Source: CBDCVN01 sp965223045 | Lineage (GTDB): Bacteria > Deinococcota > Deinococci > Deinococcales > Trueperaceae | NCBI GenBank assembly: GCA_965223045.1 | Contig: CBDCVN010000013.1 | Location: 4,402,001 to 4,466,000 of the forward strand | Reading direction: 5' to 3' | DNA: 64,000 bases | Shown here: one piece after another, positions 54,731 to 62,350 of the stretch | Layout: each line of letters starts with the position of its first letter | How positions within the stretch are numbered: position 1 is the first letter of the stretch | The notes under the pieces: model-generated | What the model was told of the DNA's origin: nothing | Database searches by the model: none | What the model saw: the letters and a program-made list of their open reading frames with translations, nothing else | Program-made: the position numbers and the translations under genes

Positions 54731-54942
54731 GTTGTTATCAAGCTTACAAACAATGTAATCTCAATTTGATATCATTTTAGTAGGTCTTAATTAACCTTAA
54801 TTTTTTGTCCGATCAATTGGGTTCACCTCAGTTGTTTCAGTAAAAAACAATGCTGGCCTCATCAACTAGTACAAGACAAACACCCTCAAATAAAAACTAA
54901 GACTTAGCACAATAAGGCCTCACCACAAAGCTTAAGAGCTTG

Positions 54943-55425
54943 TTAATCATATAGCAATATTTTCAATGCCGTTTTGTTTTTGTTCCTTAATCTCCAAAGC
55001 ATTAACCCCATGCCAAAAATCATGATGAGGGTACAAGGGAATGCTGAGCCAATGCCAAGTGGTATAATAGCAAGCAGAAAAATCACCCCGCCGAGAACAC
55101 CTAGTGACAACAAGGGCTTACCTATTGTAAGGAAAGCAGCAATAGTGAACTGACCAATAGCAATTAGAATCACTATTAGTGCAGTATATTCACTAAAAAC
55201 CCCATATATAAAATCCTTATAAATATCAAGTACAGCAAGTTCTCCATACTCCACATATGAGTTAGGGTCTCTTAGGACAAAGATAGTGTTTGTAATACTT
55301 GCTGCAAAAAAAATCAGTGCGAACGCAAAGCGTGCAATGTATGGCCAAAACCAAGCGATTATTAGAAGAACCACTGCTATTAAGTTTGATACGGTATAAG
55401 GACCAACATATTCAGAAGGAATCAT
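54943..55425 (-). CDS. Membrane protein, four to five TM
   Basis: 160 residues from the ATG at 55425 (GAGGTGA 5 nt before it); a GTG at 55434 is also in frame. Hydrophobic segments at about 12-32, 35-55, 80-100, 105-125 and 128-148 are visible. I do not recognise the family. It is divergent from the PAN protein gene, with promoter copy B between. Confidence 0.6.
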   Translation of the reverse strand: MIPSEYVGPYTVSNLIAVVLLIIAWFWPYIARFAFALIFFAASITNTIFVLRDPNSYVEYGELAVLDIYKDFIYGVFSEYTALIVILIAIGQFTIAAFLTIGKPLLSLGVLGGVIFLLAIIPLGIGSAFPCTLIMIFGMGLMLWRLRNKNKTALKILLYD

Positions 55426-55434
55426 ACATCTCAC

Positions 55435-55845
55435 CTCACTTGTCTAAATGCAGCTTAGCAAAGCAATGTTTATAATGCATCCTTAGAAATCCCACAACTT
55501 TCGTAGTATTTTTACCGACAGACATCTTGTTAACACCTAGGCAAAGGTAATTGAGGTGCATAGATAAATCTATACTAAAAACGGATTAGAGTCGGACATT
55601 TTCATAGATATTATATTTATTCTAAATTTCATTCAGATACTAAGTTTTTCTAAGAAACTCAGTATCTTTAGGTCCCAAATTAATCTGTGATAAAGATACA
55701 TCTCTTATTGTCAGGAAAAATCCTACATAGCTTGTCAGAGTTTTACTGACTAGTTGGAAAAAGTGATCACCTAAACTAGAGTAGCCAGTAATTCTAGGGG
55801 GCAAATGCTTTTAAATCTGCTAATTTTTCAACAAGGAGGAAACCC
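55435..55845. other. Divergent intergenic region with hairpin and promoter copy B
   Basis: 411 nt without a gene. A hairpin GATACTAAGTTT/AAACTCAGTATC (55636-55666, one G.T pair) lies before the promoter-like element. The element copy B runs 55710-55782. Confidence 0.5.
55710..55782 (+). promoter_or_regulatory. Shared promoter element, copy B
   Basis: GTCAGGAAAAATCCTACA, TTTTACTGACTAG, TTGGAA (55754-55759), 17-nt spacer, TAGAGT (55777-55782), then TCTAGGGGGCAAATGCTTTT downstream. The start codon of the PAN protein is 64 nt after the -10 hexamer. Confidence 0.55.
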
Positions 55846-56448
55846 ATGAATAAATTAAGTGATAAAACTAAAGCCTTAAGCTTTCTTTCCATTTTATTAT
55901 TTTGTTTCTTAGTCACAATAGCATACAGTCAAGAATTTAAACTCCCTCGAGGTGGAGAGCCCATGAGCAATATTGATCTTCCGGGATCAGATATTGCTCA
56001 CTTCATTTGGGGCGCTCCTCCAGCAGGAATGCTGGATCTTCGACAAAATCAATGCTCTGAAGCCTGTTGGCAAAATAAAGATTGTGTAGCATGGACATAT
56101 GTAAGACCTAACACAATCCAAGGCCCAGAGGGTAACTGCTGGCTAAAAAACAGTGTGCCAGAAAAGGTAATTAACAATTGTTGCGTATCTGGTACTATAG
56201 GCGAAGCAAATATAGATAGACTAGGTGGCGATTACACTCATTTTGACAATATTATGGGGCTTGATGTAACTCCTCAGCTTTGCCAAACAACTTGTCAAAA
56301 CGAGGCCCAATGCAAAGCATGGACGTTTGTAAAACCGAACACAATCCAAGGCCCTAAAGGAGTATGTTGGCTAAAAGACACTATACCACCACCAGTAGAG
56401 AATAATTGCTGTATATCGGGTTATTTCGAGATACAAATCATCAGATAA
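55846..56448 (+). CDS. Secreted two-PAN/Apple-domain protein
   Basis: 200 residues with CAAGGAGG before the ATG and a signal peptide (to about 29). Two PAN-like domains at about 40-120 and 125-195, each with paired Cys (QCSEACWQNKDCVAWTYV, CWLKNSVPE, NNCCVSG; and LCQTTCQNEAQCKAWTFV, CWLKDTIPP, NNCCISG). PAN folds bind proteins or glycans outside the cell. The gene follows promoter B. A fragment of a third such domain lies at 57344. Confidence 0.88.
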   Translation: MNKLSDKTKALSFLSILLFCFLVTIAYSQEFKLPRGGEPMSNIDLPGSDIAHFIWGAPPAGMLDLRQNQCSEACWQNKDCVAWTYVRPNTIQGPEGNCWLKNSVPEKVINNCCVSGTIGEANIDRLGGDYTHFDNIMGLDVTPQLCQTTCQNEAQCKAWTFVKPNTIQGPKGVCWLKDTIPPPVENNCCISGYFEIQIIR

Positions 56449-56568
56449 TCCACTGATGAGGTGGCGATGCGAAGATTTGAGAAAAAGGAAGGTCTTTTAT
56501 GGCTGGTGGATGACCTTGCTTTAAGAGAAAATTACCAGCTGAATTCAAAACAAAGGAGAAATTGAATT

Positions 56569-57336
56569 ATGCGTATAAACAAATTGTTTTTTGTAATTGT
56601 CGTTGTTTTTTCTATACTGGGTGCATTATCCATGGGAGCAATAGCTTCTTGGGGATTGGTTGGAGATATCCCTGTTGCAGGAGATTTTGATCGTGATGGG
56701 AACGGCGATAGAGCAGTTTTTCGTCCCTCTGAAAGTACTTGGTACTTTGATTATGATTTTGATGATGTCACAGACGACAGGATTAGCCCTTGGGCTTTAA
56801 GGGGCGATCTGCCAATAGCAGGGGATTTTGACAGAGATGGTCATAGAGATGATATCGCAGTCTTCCGTCCATCCAATCGCACTTGGTACTATGATTTTGA
56901 TCATAATGGCACCACTGATGAGAGAGTTGATCCTTGGGCTATAGATGGCGATCTGCCAATAGCAGGGGATTTTGATAGAGATGGCCAATACGATGATGTA
57001 GCAGTCTTTCGCGCATCTGATCGCACTTGGTACTATGACTTTGACCATAATGGTACTACTGATGAGAGATTTAGTCCTTGGGCTATAGATGGCGATTTGC
57101 CATTTGCAGGGGATCTTGATAGAGACGGTCAATACGATGATGTAGGAGTTACTCGAGCGTCAAATGCTACAAAGTATGTTGACCTTGACCACGACGGTTC
57201 TACCGATGGTACAGGATCAGCTAGTACAGGCGAAGAAAATTGTTACCCAGTAGTAATATCCAGATCTTGGGGAGATACCATAGATATTTTCTGTAACGGT
57301 ACTTGGTGGGCTCCAGACCCAGATAGTCAGTACTGA
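56569..57336 (+). CDS. Secreted FG-GAP/VCBS-like repeat protein
   Basis: 255 residues with a signal peptide (to about 26) and four tandem 46-residue repeats: GDIPVAGDFDRDGNGDRAVF, then RPS..TWYFDYD, and repeated GDLPIAGDFDRDG and DDVAVFR. Each has a DxDxDG calcium-binding loop as in FG-GAP or VCBS repeats. The C terminus has no anchor. The repeat DNA is also nearly identical. It ends 8 nt before a PAN-domain fragment. Confidence 0.8.
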   Translation: MRINKLFFVIVVVFSILGALSMGAIASWGLVGDIPVAGDFDRDGNGDRAVFRPSESTWYFDYDFDDVTDDRISPWALRGDLPIAGDFDRDGHRDDIAVFRPSNRTWYYDFDHNGTTDERVDPWAIDGDLPIAGDFDRDGQYDDVAVFRASDRTWYYDFDHNGTTDERFSPWAIDGDLPFAGDLDRDGQYDDVGVTRASNATKYVDLDHDGSTDGTGSASTGEENCYPVVISRSWGDTIDIFCNGTWWAPDPDSQY

Positions 57337-57343
57337 TGCACGG

Positions 57344-57412
57344 TGTTGGCTCAAAGACCAAGTCCCTGATGCTACAAGAGACGATTGTTGTGTTTCTGGT
57401 ATTGTTCCATAA
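57344..57412 (+). pseudogene. Fragment of a PAN-domain gene
   Basis: In frame it reads CWLKDQVPDATRDDCCVSGI followed by VP and a stop, like the last 23 residues of the PAN domains in the gene at 55846 (CWLKDTIPP..ENNCCISG). No start is present. It appears that the 5' part of a second PAN gene was replaced by, or recombined with, the FG-GAP-like gene. Confidence 0.7.
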
Positions 57413-57460
57413 CTGACCTGATCTTGTTTATTCTCTTTTAAAAACAAAGATATTGGAGAA

Positions 57461-58141
57461 ATGATGGCCATACAAGAGACCCTACAGAAAGACTCAAAAC
57501 ATAACGATCTGGTACAAATTCCGCTAGAGGATGTGCTGCTGGAAGGCAACCTTACTGTTCCTGAAGGGGCGAAGGGTTTAGTGGTATTTGCTCATGGTAG
57601 TGGTAGTAGCCGTCACAGCCCACGCAACCGTTATGTTGCTGAAGTGCTGAATGAGCATAAACTAGCTACCTTGTTAATAGACCTGCTTTCACAGAAAGAA
57701 GAAGAAATTGACTTGCAAACGCGGCATCTCCGTTTTGATATTCCCATGCTAGCACAGCGGTTGGTGGGCATTGCTAACTGGGTGGAAAACAATCCTAATA
57801 TCAAACATCTGAAGATCGGCTATTTTGGCTCGAGCACTGGCGGTGGTGCAGCATTGATTGCAGCTGCTAAAAAGCCAGAGCATATTGCTGTTGTGGTGTC
57901 GCGTGGAGGCAGGCCAGATTTAGCTGGGGAATTCCTGCCCCAAGTTAAAGCCCCCACTTTGCTAATCGTTGGCGAACGTGATCCGCAGGTTATTACACTT
58001 AATAAACAGGCATTGGCACACCTGAACGACCTGTCTAAGTTGAATATCATTCCGCGTGCCACACATCTGTTTGAGGAACCGGGAACTTTAGAGGATGTTG
58101 CTAGTCTGGCAGCAGTGTGGTTTAAGAAGTATTTAGAATAG
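57461..58141 (+). CDS. Alpha/beta hydrolase (dienelactone hydrolase-like)
   Basis: 226 residues; a second ATG at 57464 is better spaced to GGAGA. Oxyanion region FAHGSGSSRHSPRNR near 45, nucleophile elbow YFGSSTGGGAALIAAA near 125 (G-S-S-T-G), Asp in VGERDPQVI near 170 and His in ATHLFEEPG near 200 complete the triad. Cytoplasmic. It could cleave an ester or lactone; the substrate is unknown. Confidence 0.88.
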   Translation: MMAIQETLQKDSKHNDLVQIPLEDVLLEGNLTVPEGAKGLVVFAHGSGSSRHSPRNRYVAEVLNEHKLATLLIDLLSQKEEEIDLQTRHLRFDIPMLAQRLVGIANWVENNPNIKHLKIGYFGSSTGGGAALIAAAKKPEHIAVVVSRGGRPDLAGEFLPQVKAPTLLIVGERDPQVITLNKQALAHLNDLSKLNIIPRATHLFEEPGTLEDVASLAAVWFKKYLE

Positions 58142-58150
58142 TTAAATAAG

Positions 58151-58187
58151 GTCAGAATTGTGACAAAGTGATTACCTAGAATAGAAT
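58151..58187 (+). promoter_or_regulatory. Shared promoter element, copy C (short)
   Basis: GTCAGAA followed by TTGTGA (58158-58163), 18-nt spacer AAGTGATTACCTAGA-type, TAGAAT (58182-58187), then TCTAGGTGGCAAATGCTTTT. The upstream TCCTACA part found in A, B and D is missing. It is 55 nt before the next ATG. Confidence 0.5.
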
Positions 58188-58241
58188 AACTCTAGGTGGC
58201 AAATGCTTTTAAGCACACTACATTTTTCAAAAGGAGTTATA

Positions 58242-58619
58242 ATGTTGAAACAAATTTTACTCTATGTTGGTGCTGCTCTACCTATATTTTGGGGGATTGC
58301 ACATCTTTTCCCAACCAGATCAGTTGTGCAAGGGTTTGGTAAGATTTCAGTAGATAATCGCCGGATCATCACTATGGAATGGATTGTCGAAGGTGTTGCT
58401 CTGATCTTTATCGGGGTACTGGTGGCTTCTGTAACCATAGTGGCTGAGCATCAGGTTACTTCACTTGTTGTGTACTTGCTCAGTGCTGCAACTTTGCTCA
58501 TTTTGGCCCTAGTGTCGCTCTTTACAGGTTTCAAGATCAACTTTTTCCCGTTCAAGTTATGTCCCGTGCTTTTCACAACTTCTGCTATTCTAATCGCCAT
58601 AGGGGCTTTAGGCTTTTGA
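58242..58619 (+). CDS. Small four-TM membrane protein
   Basis: 125 residues from the ATG at 58242 (AAAAGGAG before it). Four hydrophobic segments at about 4-22, 42-62, 68-90 and 100-123. Phrase ALPIFWGIAHLFPTRSVVQGFG resembles small DoxX-like or unknown membrane proteins, but not enough to name. It is first of a unit with a CPBP protease, 14 nt downstream. Confidence 0.65.
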   Translation: MLKQILLYVGAALPIFWGIAHLFPTRSVVQGFGKISVDNRRIITMEWIVEGVALIFIGVLVASVTIVAEHQVTSLVVYLLSAATLLILALVSLFTGFKINFFPFKLCPVLFTTSAILIAIGALGF

Positions 58620-58633
58620 AATAAGGACCTGAA

Positions 58634-59446
58634 ATGTCAAGTATGCGAAAAGTAGTGCTATTTACCTTGCTTGCCTATGGCTGGTCATGGTTTTTCTGGA
58701 TACCATCTGCTTTAATAGCTAAAGGATTCTTGGTGCCTACTTCACTCGAGACCTTCTTCAACTTCGCCTTTAAATTAGGGGGATGGGGTCCTTTACTGGC
58801 TGCTTTTATCGTGACATATTTGGATTTAAAAAAGGAAGGCGTAATTGATCTGCTAAGGCGAGGAGTGAAGTACCGATTTGGATTGATATGGTATCTAGTA
58901 GCCCTATTTCTTTTTCCCATCCTTATAGGTGGCTCATTGTTTCTGGCTGTCCTCACTGGAGAACCCCTGCCTAAGTTGGAGGTGTTTGCTGAGCCAATCA
59001 CAATCCCCATTTCTTTCCTAGTTATCTTTTTCATGACGGGCCCATTGCAAGAAGAATTTGGCTGGCGCGGATTTGCCCAAGAACGCCTTCAGGGCAAGTG
59101 GAGTGCCCTTGCCACGAGTATAGTTGTTGGCATAATGTGGGGCCTTTGGCATTTGCCTCTTTTTTTTGTTCCAGAGATGGGGTTCTACTACGAGCGACCA
59201 ATCTTAGGATTGATCCTGTCAACAATACTCATATCAATCCCCATAGCATGGATTTACAACAATACTGGTCGAAGTGTTTTAGCTGCTATGCTGATGCACG
59301 CTTCGTTTAATTGGTCGCACTTCTTATTCCCTACTCTTAACTCAGATCGAGCGAGCTTGATTTTGTTTGTGCTCGAGGTATTCATAGCAGTAACTATCGT
59401 TTTGATTTGGGGTTCTAAGGCGTTGACTCGAGGGCCTCAAGAATAG
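58634..59446 (+). CDS. CPBP-family intramembrane metalloprotease (1)
   Basis: 270 residues, about seven TM helices. CAAX-protease/CPBP motifs: GPLQEEFGWRGFAQERL (EExxxR), GIMWGLWHLPLFF (metal His) and MLMHASFNWSHFL (third motif His). Such proteases release membrane or leader peptides and in Gram-positives can confer bacteriocin self-immunity. It follows the small membrane protein gene and is separated from promoter copy D by only 6 nt. Confidence 0.9.
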   Translation: MSSMRKVVLFTLLAYGWSWFFWIPSALIAKGFLVPTSLETFFNFAFKLGGWGPLLAAFIVTYLDLKKEGVIDLLRRGVKYRFGLIWYLVALFLFPILIGGSLFLAVLTGEPLPKLEVFAEPITIPISFLVIFFMTGPLQEEFGWRGFAQERLQGKWSALATSIVVGIMWGLWHLPLFFVPEMGFYYERPILGLILSTILISIPIAWIYNNTGRSVLAAMLMHASFNWSHFLFPTLNSDRASLILFVLEVFIAVTIVLIWGSKALTRGPQE

Positions 59447-59452
59447 CAGTAT

Positions 59453-59526
59453 GTCAGAAAAAGTCCTACATAGTATGCCAGGTTATTACTGACTAGTTGG
59501 GGAAAAGTAATCGTTTAGAATAGATA
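59453..59526 (+). promoter_or_regulatory. Shared promoter element, copy D
   Basis: GTCAGAAAAAGTCCTACA, TTATTACTGACTAG, TTGGGG (59497-59502), 18-nt spacer, TAGATA (59521-59526). It is 55 nt before the small ORF at 59581. Confidence 0.55.
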
Positions 59527-59580
59527 GGATAGCTCTAGGTTTTATCTTAGTTGCCCACACTCAAATGAAAGGAGTGCTCT

Positions 59581-59748
59581 ATGAAATCAGAAAATAGTTC
59601 AAGACCCATTCGGGTTGACAATCAAACAGGCGGTATTCTTTGGTGCATTGGCTGGTTATTCACAATTGCATTTGCAAAACTTGTTTGGTGGAAAGCCCTC
59701 TTGGCAATTGTGATTTGGCCATATTATCTTGGGGTGGCTGTCAGGTAG
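59581..59748 (+). CDS. 55-residue membrane protein
   Basis: ATG at 59581 with AAAGGAG 7 nt before it. The peptide MKSENSSRPIRVDNQTGGIL is followed by a single hydrophobic segment of about 25 residues (WCIGWLFTIAFAKLVWWKAL, then LAIVIWPYYLGVAV). Too short for a normal ORF cutoff but with a strong ribosome binding site and promoter. Single-pass or hairpin membrane peptide; role unknown. Confidence 0.7.
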   Translation: MKSENSSRPIRVDNQTGGILWCIGWLFTIAFAKLVWWKALLAIVIWPYYLGVAVR

Positions 59749-59773
59749 GAAAACGAAAGAATAAAGAAGTCAT

Positions 59774-60637
59774 ATGTTAGGCCTCATAAGAAAATACCCG
59801 CTCACAGCTTTTTTCACCATTGCAATCGCTATTTCGTGGCTACTTTGGTTGCCTAGAGTGGCAGCGCAGTATGGCTGGATTGGACCAGTTTCTCCTTACT
59901 GGCACTTTGTTGGCAGCCTAGGTCCCATGTTAGGAGCGCTTATTGTGGCTGGCGTGATTTATGGGCAAGGAGGACTTGAGCGCCTCTGGCAAGGTATGAT
60001 CAAGTGGCGAGTCAGCCTTGGCTGGTGGGGCATTGCGGTATTAGGACCTGTTGTGGTCATGCTGCTTGCCATTGTAATTATACGCTTGATGGGAAACCCT
60101 TGGCCTGAATGGAGGTTGTTAGGCAAAGTTGCTGAGTTTCCGCAGCTAGGTTTTATAGCCCTTTTGATTGCCGAAACTATTTTCTACGGCTACGGTGAAG
60201 AGGTCGGCTGGCGTGGTTTTGCACTACCTTATCTGCAAAGGCGTTACAGTGCCCTGTGGTCATCAGTGCTACTCAGTATGGTCTGGTTCCTGTGGCACAC
60301 TCCTCTGTTCATCACCAATGAAAGCTACCGCCAGATGAATTTGCTTATGTTCCTAGGATTCTACTTCAGCATTTTGACAGGTGCCATCTTACTGACTTGG
60401 CTTTACAATGGTACAAAGGGTAGTTTGCTGCTATTGGCATTGTTCCACGCCCTTTTGGATGTCACCATGATTAACGAAGCTTTGAACCTTCAGGCGGTTA
60501 ACCTCATGGGCATGCTGATTACTTTCTGGGGTCTGGCAGCGATCTGGCTGGTTATAAAACAAGTAAAAGTTATTTGGGATATTAAACCAACACTCATTAA
60601 ATCAGAGCGAGAGTCTGATCTACACGTACACGGCTAA
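59774..60637 (+). CDS. CPBP-family intramembrane metalloprotease (2)
   Basis: 287 residues. It starts MLGLIRKYPLTAFFTIAIAI and has YGYGEEVGWRGFALPYLQ (EExxWR), SMVWFLWHTPLFI and ALFHALLDV with the metal His. Around seven TM helices. Related to protease 1 but distinct, so not a recent copy. It follows the 55-residue gene and probably shares its transcript. Confidence 0.9.
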   Translation: MLGLIRKYPLTAFFTIAIAISWLLWLPRVAAQYGWIGPVSPYWHFVGSLGPMLGALIVAGVIYGQGGLERLWQGMIKWRVSLGWWGIAVLGPVVVMLLAIVIIRLMGNPWPEWRLLGKVAEFPQLGFIALLIAETIFYGYGEEVGWRGFALPYLQRRYSALWSSVLLSMVWFLWHTPLFITNESYRQMNLLMFLGFYFSILTGAILLTWLYNGTKGSLLLLALFHALLDVTMINEALNLQAVNLMGMLITFWGLAAIWLVIKQVKVIWDIKPTLIKSERESDLHVHG

Positions 60638-60680
60638 CAATATTTGATCCATCGTTAGGGCAGAAAATAAGGAGTATGGT

Positions 60681-60956
60681 ATGAGAAAGCTTGCTAAGCA
60701 CTATCCAATCAGAAGCTACTTTACTTTAGCCTTTGCCATTTCTTGGGTCGGTAGCCTGATCGTGGGTGGTGCAAAATTCCTCCGAGGAGAGCCTTTGAAG
60801 CCAAATGATCTTTGGCTCATGGGCCTGTTCATGGCACCTGTCTATTGGACTATTTTTTATCCTGTTTATGCTCTTGTTTTGTGGGTTATTGCTGTGCTTG
60901 TAATAGCAAACCTTAACCAGCATTCTATGAAAGCAAGCAAAAGGTCAAAACCATGA
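60681..60956 (+). CDS. Short membrane protein related to CPBP N terminus
   Basis: 91 residues. The start (MRKLAKHYPIRSYFTLAFAI and SWV) matches the first helix of CPBP protease 2 (IRKYPLTAFFTIAIAISW), but the rest holds one more TM region and no protease motif. It looks like a truncated CPBP paralogue that stays open. It overlaps the next gene by 4 nt (ATGA). Confidence 0.6.
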   Translation: MRKLAKHYPIRSYFTLAFAISWVGSLIVGGAKFLRGEPLKPNDLWLMGLFMAPVYWTIFYPVYALVLWVIAVLVIANLNQHSMKASKRSKP

Positions 60957-61846
60957 AAAAGGGTTCATTTCTATTAAAACTGTTGAGTATTCTTATTCTT
61001 ATCAGCTTGACCATTGCTGTTTATCTACTTATTATCCGCCCTTGGCAATTGCACTGGGGTGCTACTGCTGAGGAAATAGCTCGAGCTATGCCGGGTGATG
61101 AACTTGTACATAAGCCAACCTTCCAAGCCACTAGGGCTGTTACTATAAAAGGTAGCCCAGAGGATATCTGGCCTTGGCTGGTACAAATGGGCTATGGCCG
61201 GGCTGGCTTTTATGGCTATGATCTAATTGAAAATCTTGGCAGTGAGCGGGGTCTCAGAAGCGCTGAGCGTATCCTCCCTGAATTACAAGCATTAGCAGTG
61301 GGTGACACTGTGCCCATTAGTGCCATCTCAACTTTGATTATTCAAGATATGAAACCCAACGAATTCCTTGTTTGGATCGATAATTCAACTCCTTCCAGCA
61401 TTGCATTTACTTGGGTTTTTGCTCCCGTTGACGAAAACCACACCCGCCTAATAAATCGTGTCCGCTTTCGACATCATTGGAATGAACCTTGGATTATCAT
61501 CGACCTGTTTACGGATTTCGCTGATCATGTTGCAGTTAGAAAAGTTCTACTGGGGATTAAGGATCGGGTGGAGGGTAGGGTTGAACCAATGATTATTCAA
61601 AATATTGAGATAGCACTGTGGATGGTGACTTTCATAGTATTTATTATCGCCTTTATCCTAGTCCTTGTTCACAAATCATGGTGGCGAGACTGGCTACTTG
61701 CGCTGGCAGCTATAACCATTCTGCTCATTACCTTGTATGTGCACCCACCACTTTGGCTTGGGATTTTTTTAGAAGTGTTACTCCTTACAGGACTGGTTTG
61801 GTCGTGTCGGATCTCGCCGAGTCTTGGAAAGGCAGTGCCTTCATAG
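60953..61846 (+). CDS. SRPBCC-domain membrane protein
   Basis: 297 residues. TM at 8-28, then an extended START-like domain (about 55-210, TRAVTIKGSPEDIWPWLVQM, FLVWIDNSTPSSIAFTWVFA) with a Trp-rich pattern, then two to three TM helices at the C terminus. SRPBCC folds bind hydrophobic ligands or act as cyclases. It is coupled to the upstream 91-residue gene. Confidence 0.75.
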   Translation: MKKGSFLLKLLSILILISLTIAVYLLIIRPWQLHWGATAEEIARAMPGDELVHKPTFQATRAVTIKGSPEDIWPWLVQMGYGRAGFYGYDLIENLGSERGLRSAERILPELQALAVGDTVPISAISTLIIQDMKPNEFLVWIDNSTPSSIAFTWVFAPVDENHTRLINRVRFRHHWNEPWIIIDLFTDFADHVAVRKVLLGIKDRVEGRVEPMIIQNIEIALWMVTFIVFIIAFILVLVHKSWWRDWLLALAAITILLITLYVHPPLWLGIFLEVLLLTGLVWSCRISPSLGKAVPS

Positions 61847-61892
61847 GTTTTAGCCAAACCCTTACCACTTTCTAACTAGCTTGGAGGATTCT

Positions 61893-62288
61893 ATGAACTC
61901 TGCCCTCAAACAAGAAAGGAAACTTTTGATTTTCCTTATCAAGCTTTTTCACAGCTTGATTTACCTCCTAATGAGTGGGTGTGTCAGCTATCTTTTCTAC
62001 GCTGGCATTACAAGAAACTATGACTGGAAACTTGTTGTTGCAGTTAGCATGATAGGGCTAGAGTTCATAGTTCTTCTTCTAAACAGAAAACGTTGTCCAC
62101 TAACTCTGCTAGCAAAGCGATTGGGCGATGAAACAGGCGACGACCTGATTGCTGATTATTTACTACCAAGGTGGGCAGTGCCACTCACCATTCCGTTTTG
62201 CACACTCTTAGTTGCTGTAGGCTTAATTCTTATAGCTTTCAATGCTCTAAATCTAACAATAGGGTTTCTGTCAGGTTTTTTCTTATGA
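61893..62288 (+). CDS. Small membrane protein
   Basis: 131 residues from the ATG at 61893 (TTGGAGGATTCT before it). Three to four TM segments (about 12-32, 38-60, 95-120). No recognised family; a polar loop ETGDDLIADYLLPRW links the last helices. Lies between SRPBCC and the adenylate-forming enzyme. Confidence 0.6.
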   Translation: MNSALKQERKLLIFLIKLFHSLIYLLMSGCVSYLFYAGITRNYDWKLVVAVSMIGLEFIVLLLNRKRCPLTLLAKRLGDETGDDLIADYLLPRWAVPLTIPFCTLLVAVGLILIAFNALNLTIGFLSGFFL

Positions 62289-62350
62289 AAAGAATATTTC
62301 CAGATTCTTAGGACAAGCCCTATGTACGAGCAAGAAAGGCTTTTTAGGAT

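Larger units (their letters stand above)
53499..54830 (+). mobile_element. IS3-family insertion sequence
   Basis: 1332 bp. Imperfect ends TGAGCTTACCCCCAAAATTT and, read inward from the right, TGAGGTGAACCCAATTGATC; both then continue with GGACA. A 3-bp duplication GTT flanks it at 53496-53498 and 54831-54833. It holds orfA and orfB in -1 register. It lies between two promoter-A/B controlled units and has no CTCGAG. Confidence 0.92.

Noticed and set aside
56640..57200. CRISPR-like or satellite repeat
   Set aside because: The repeats are in-frame FG-GAP-like modules of about 138 nt within one gene.
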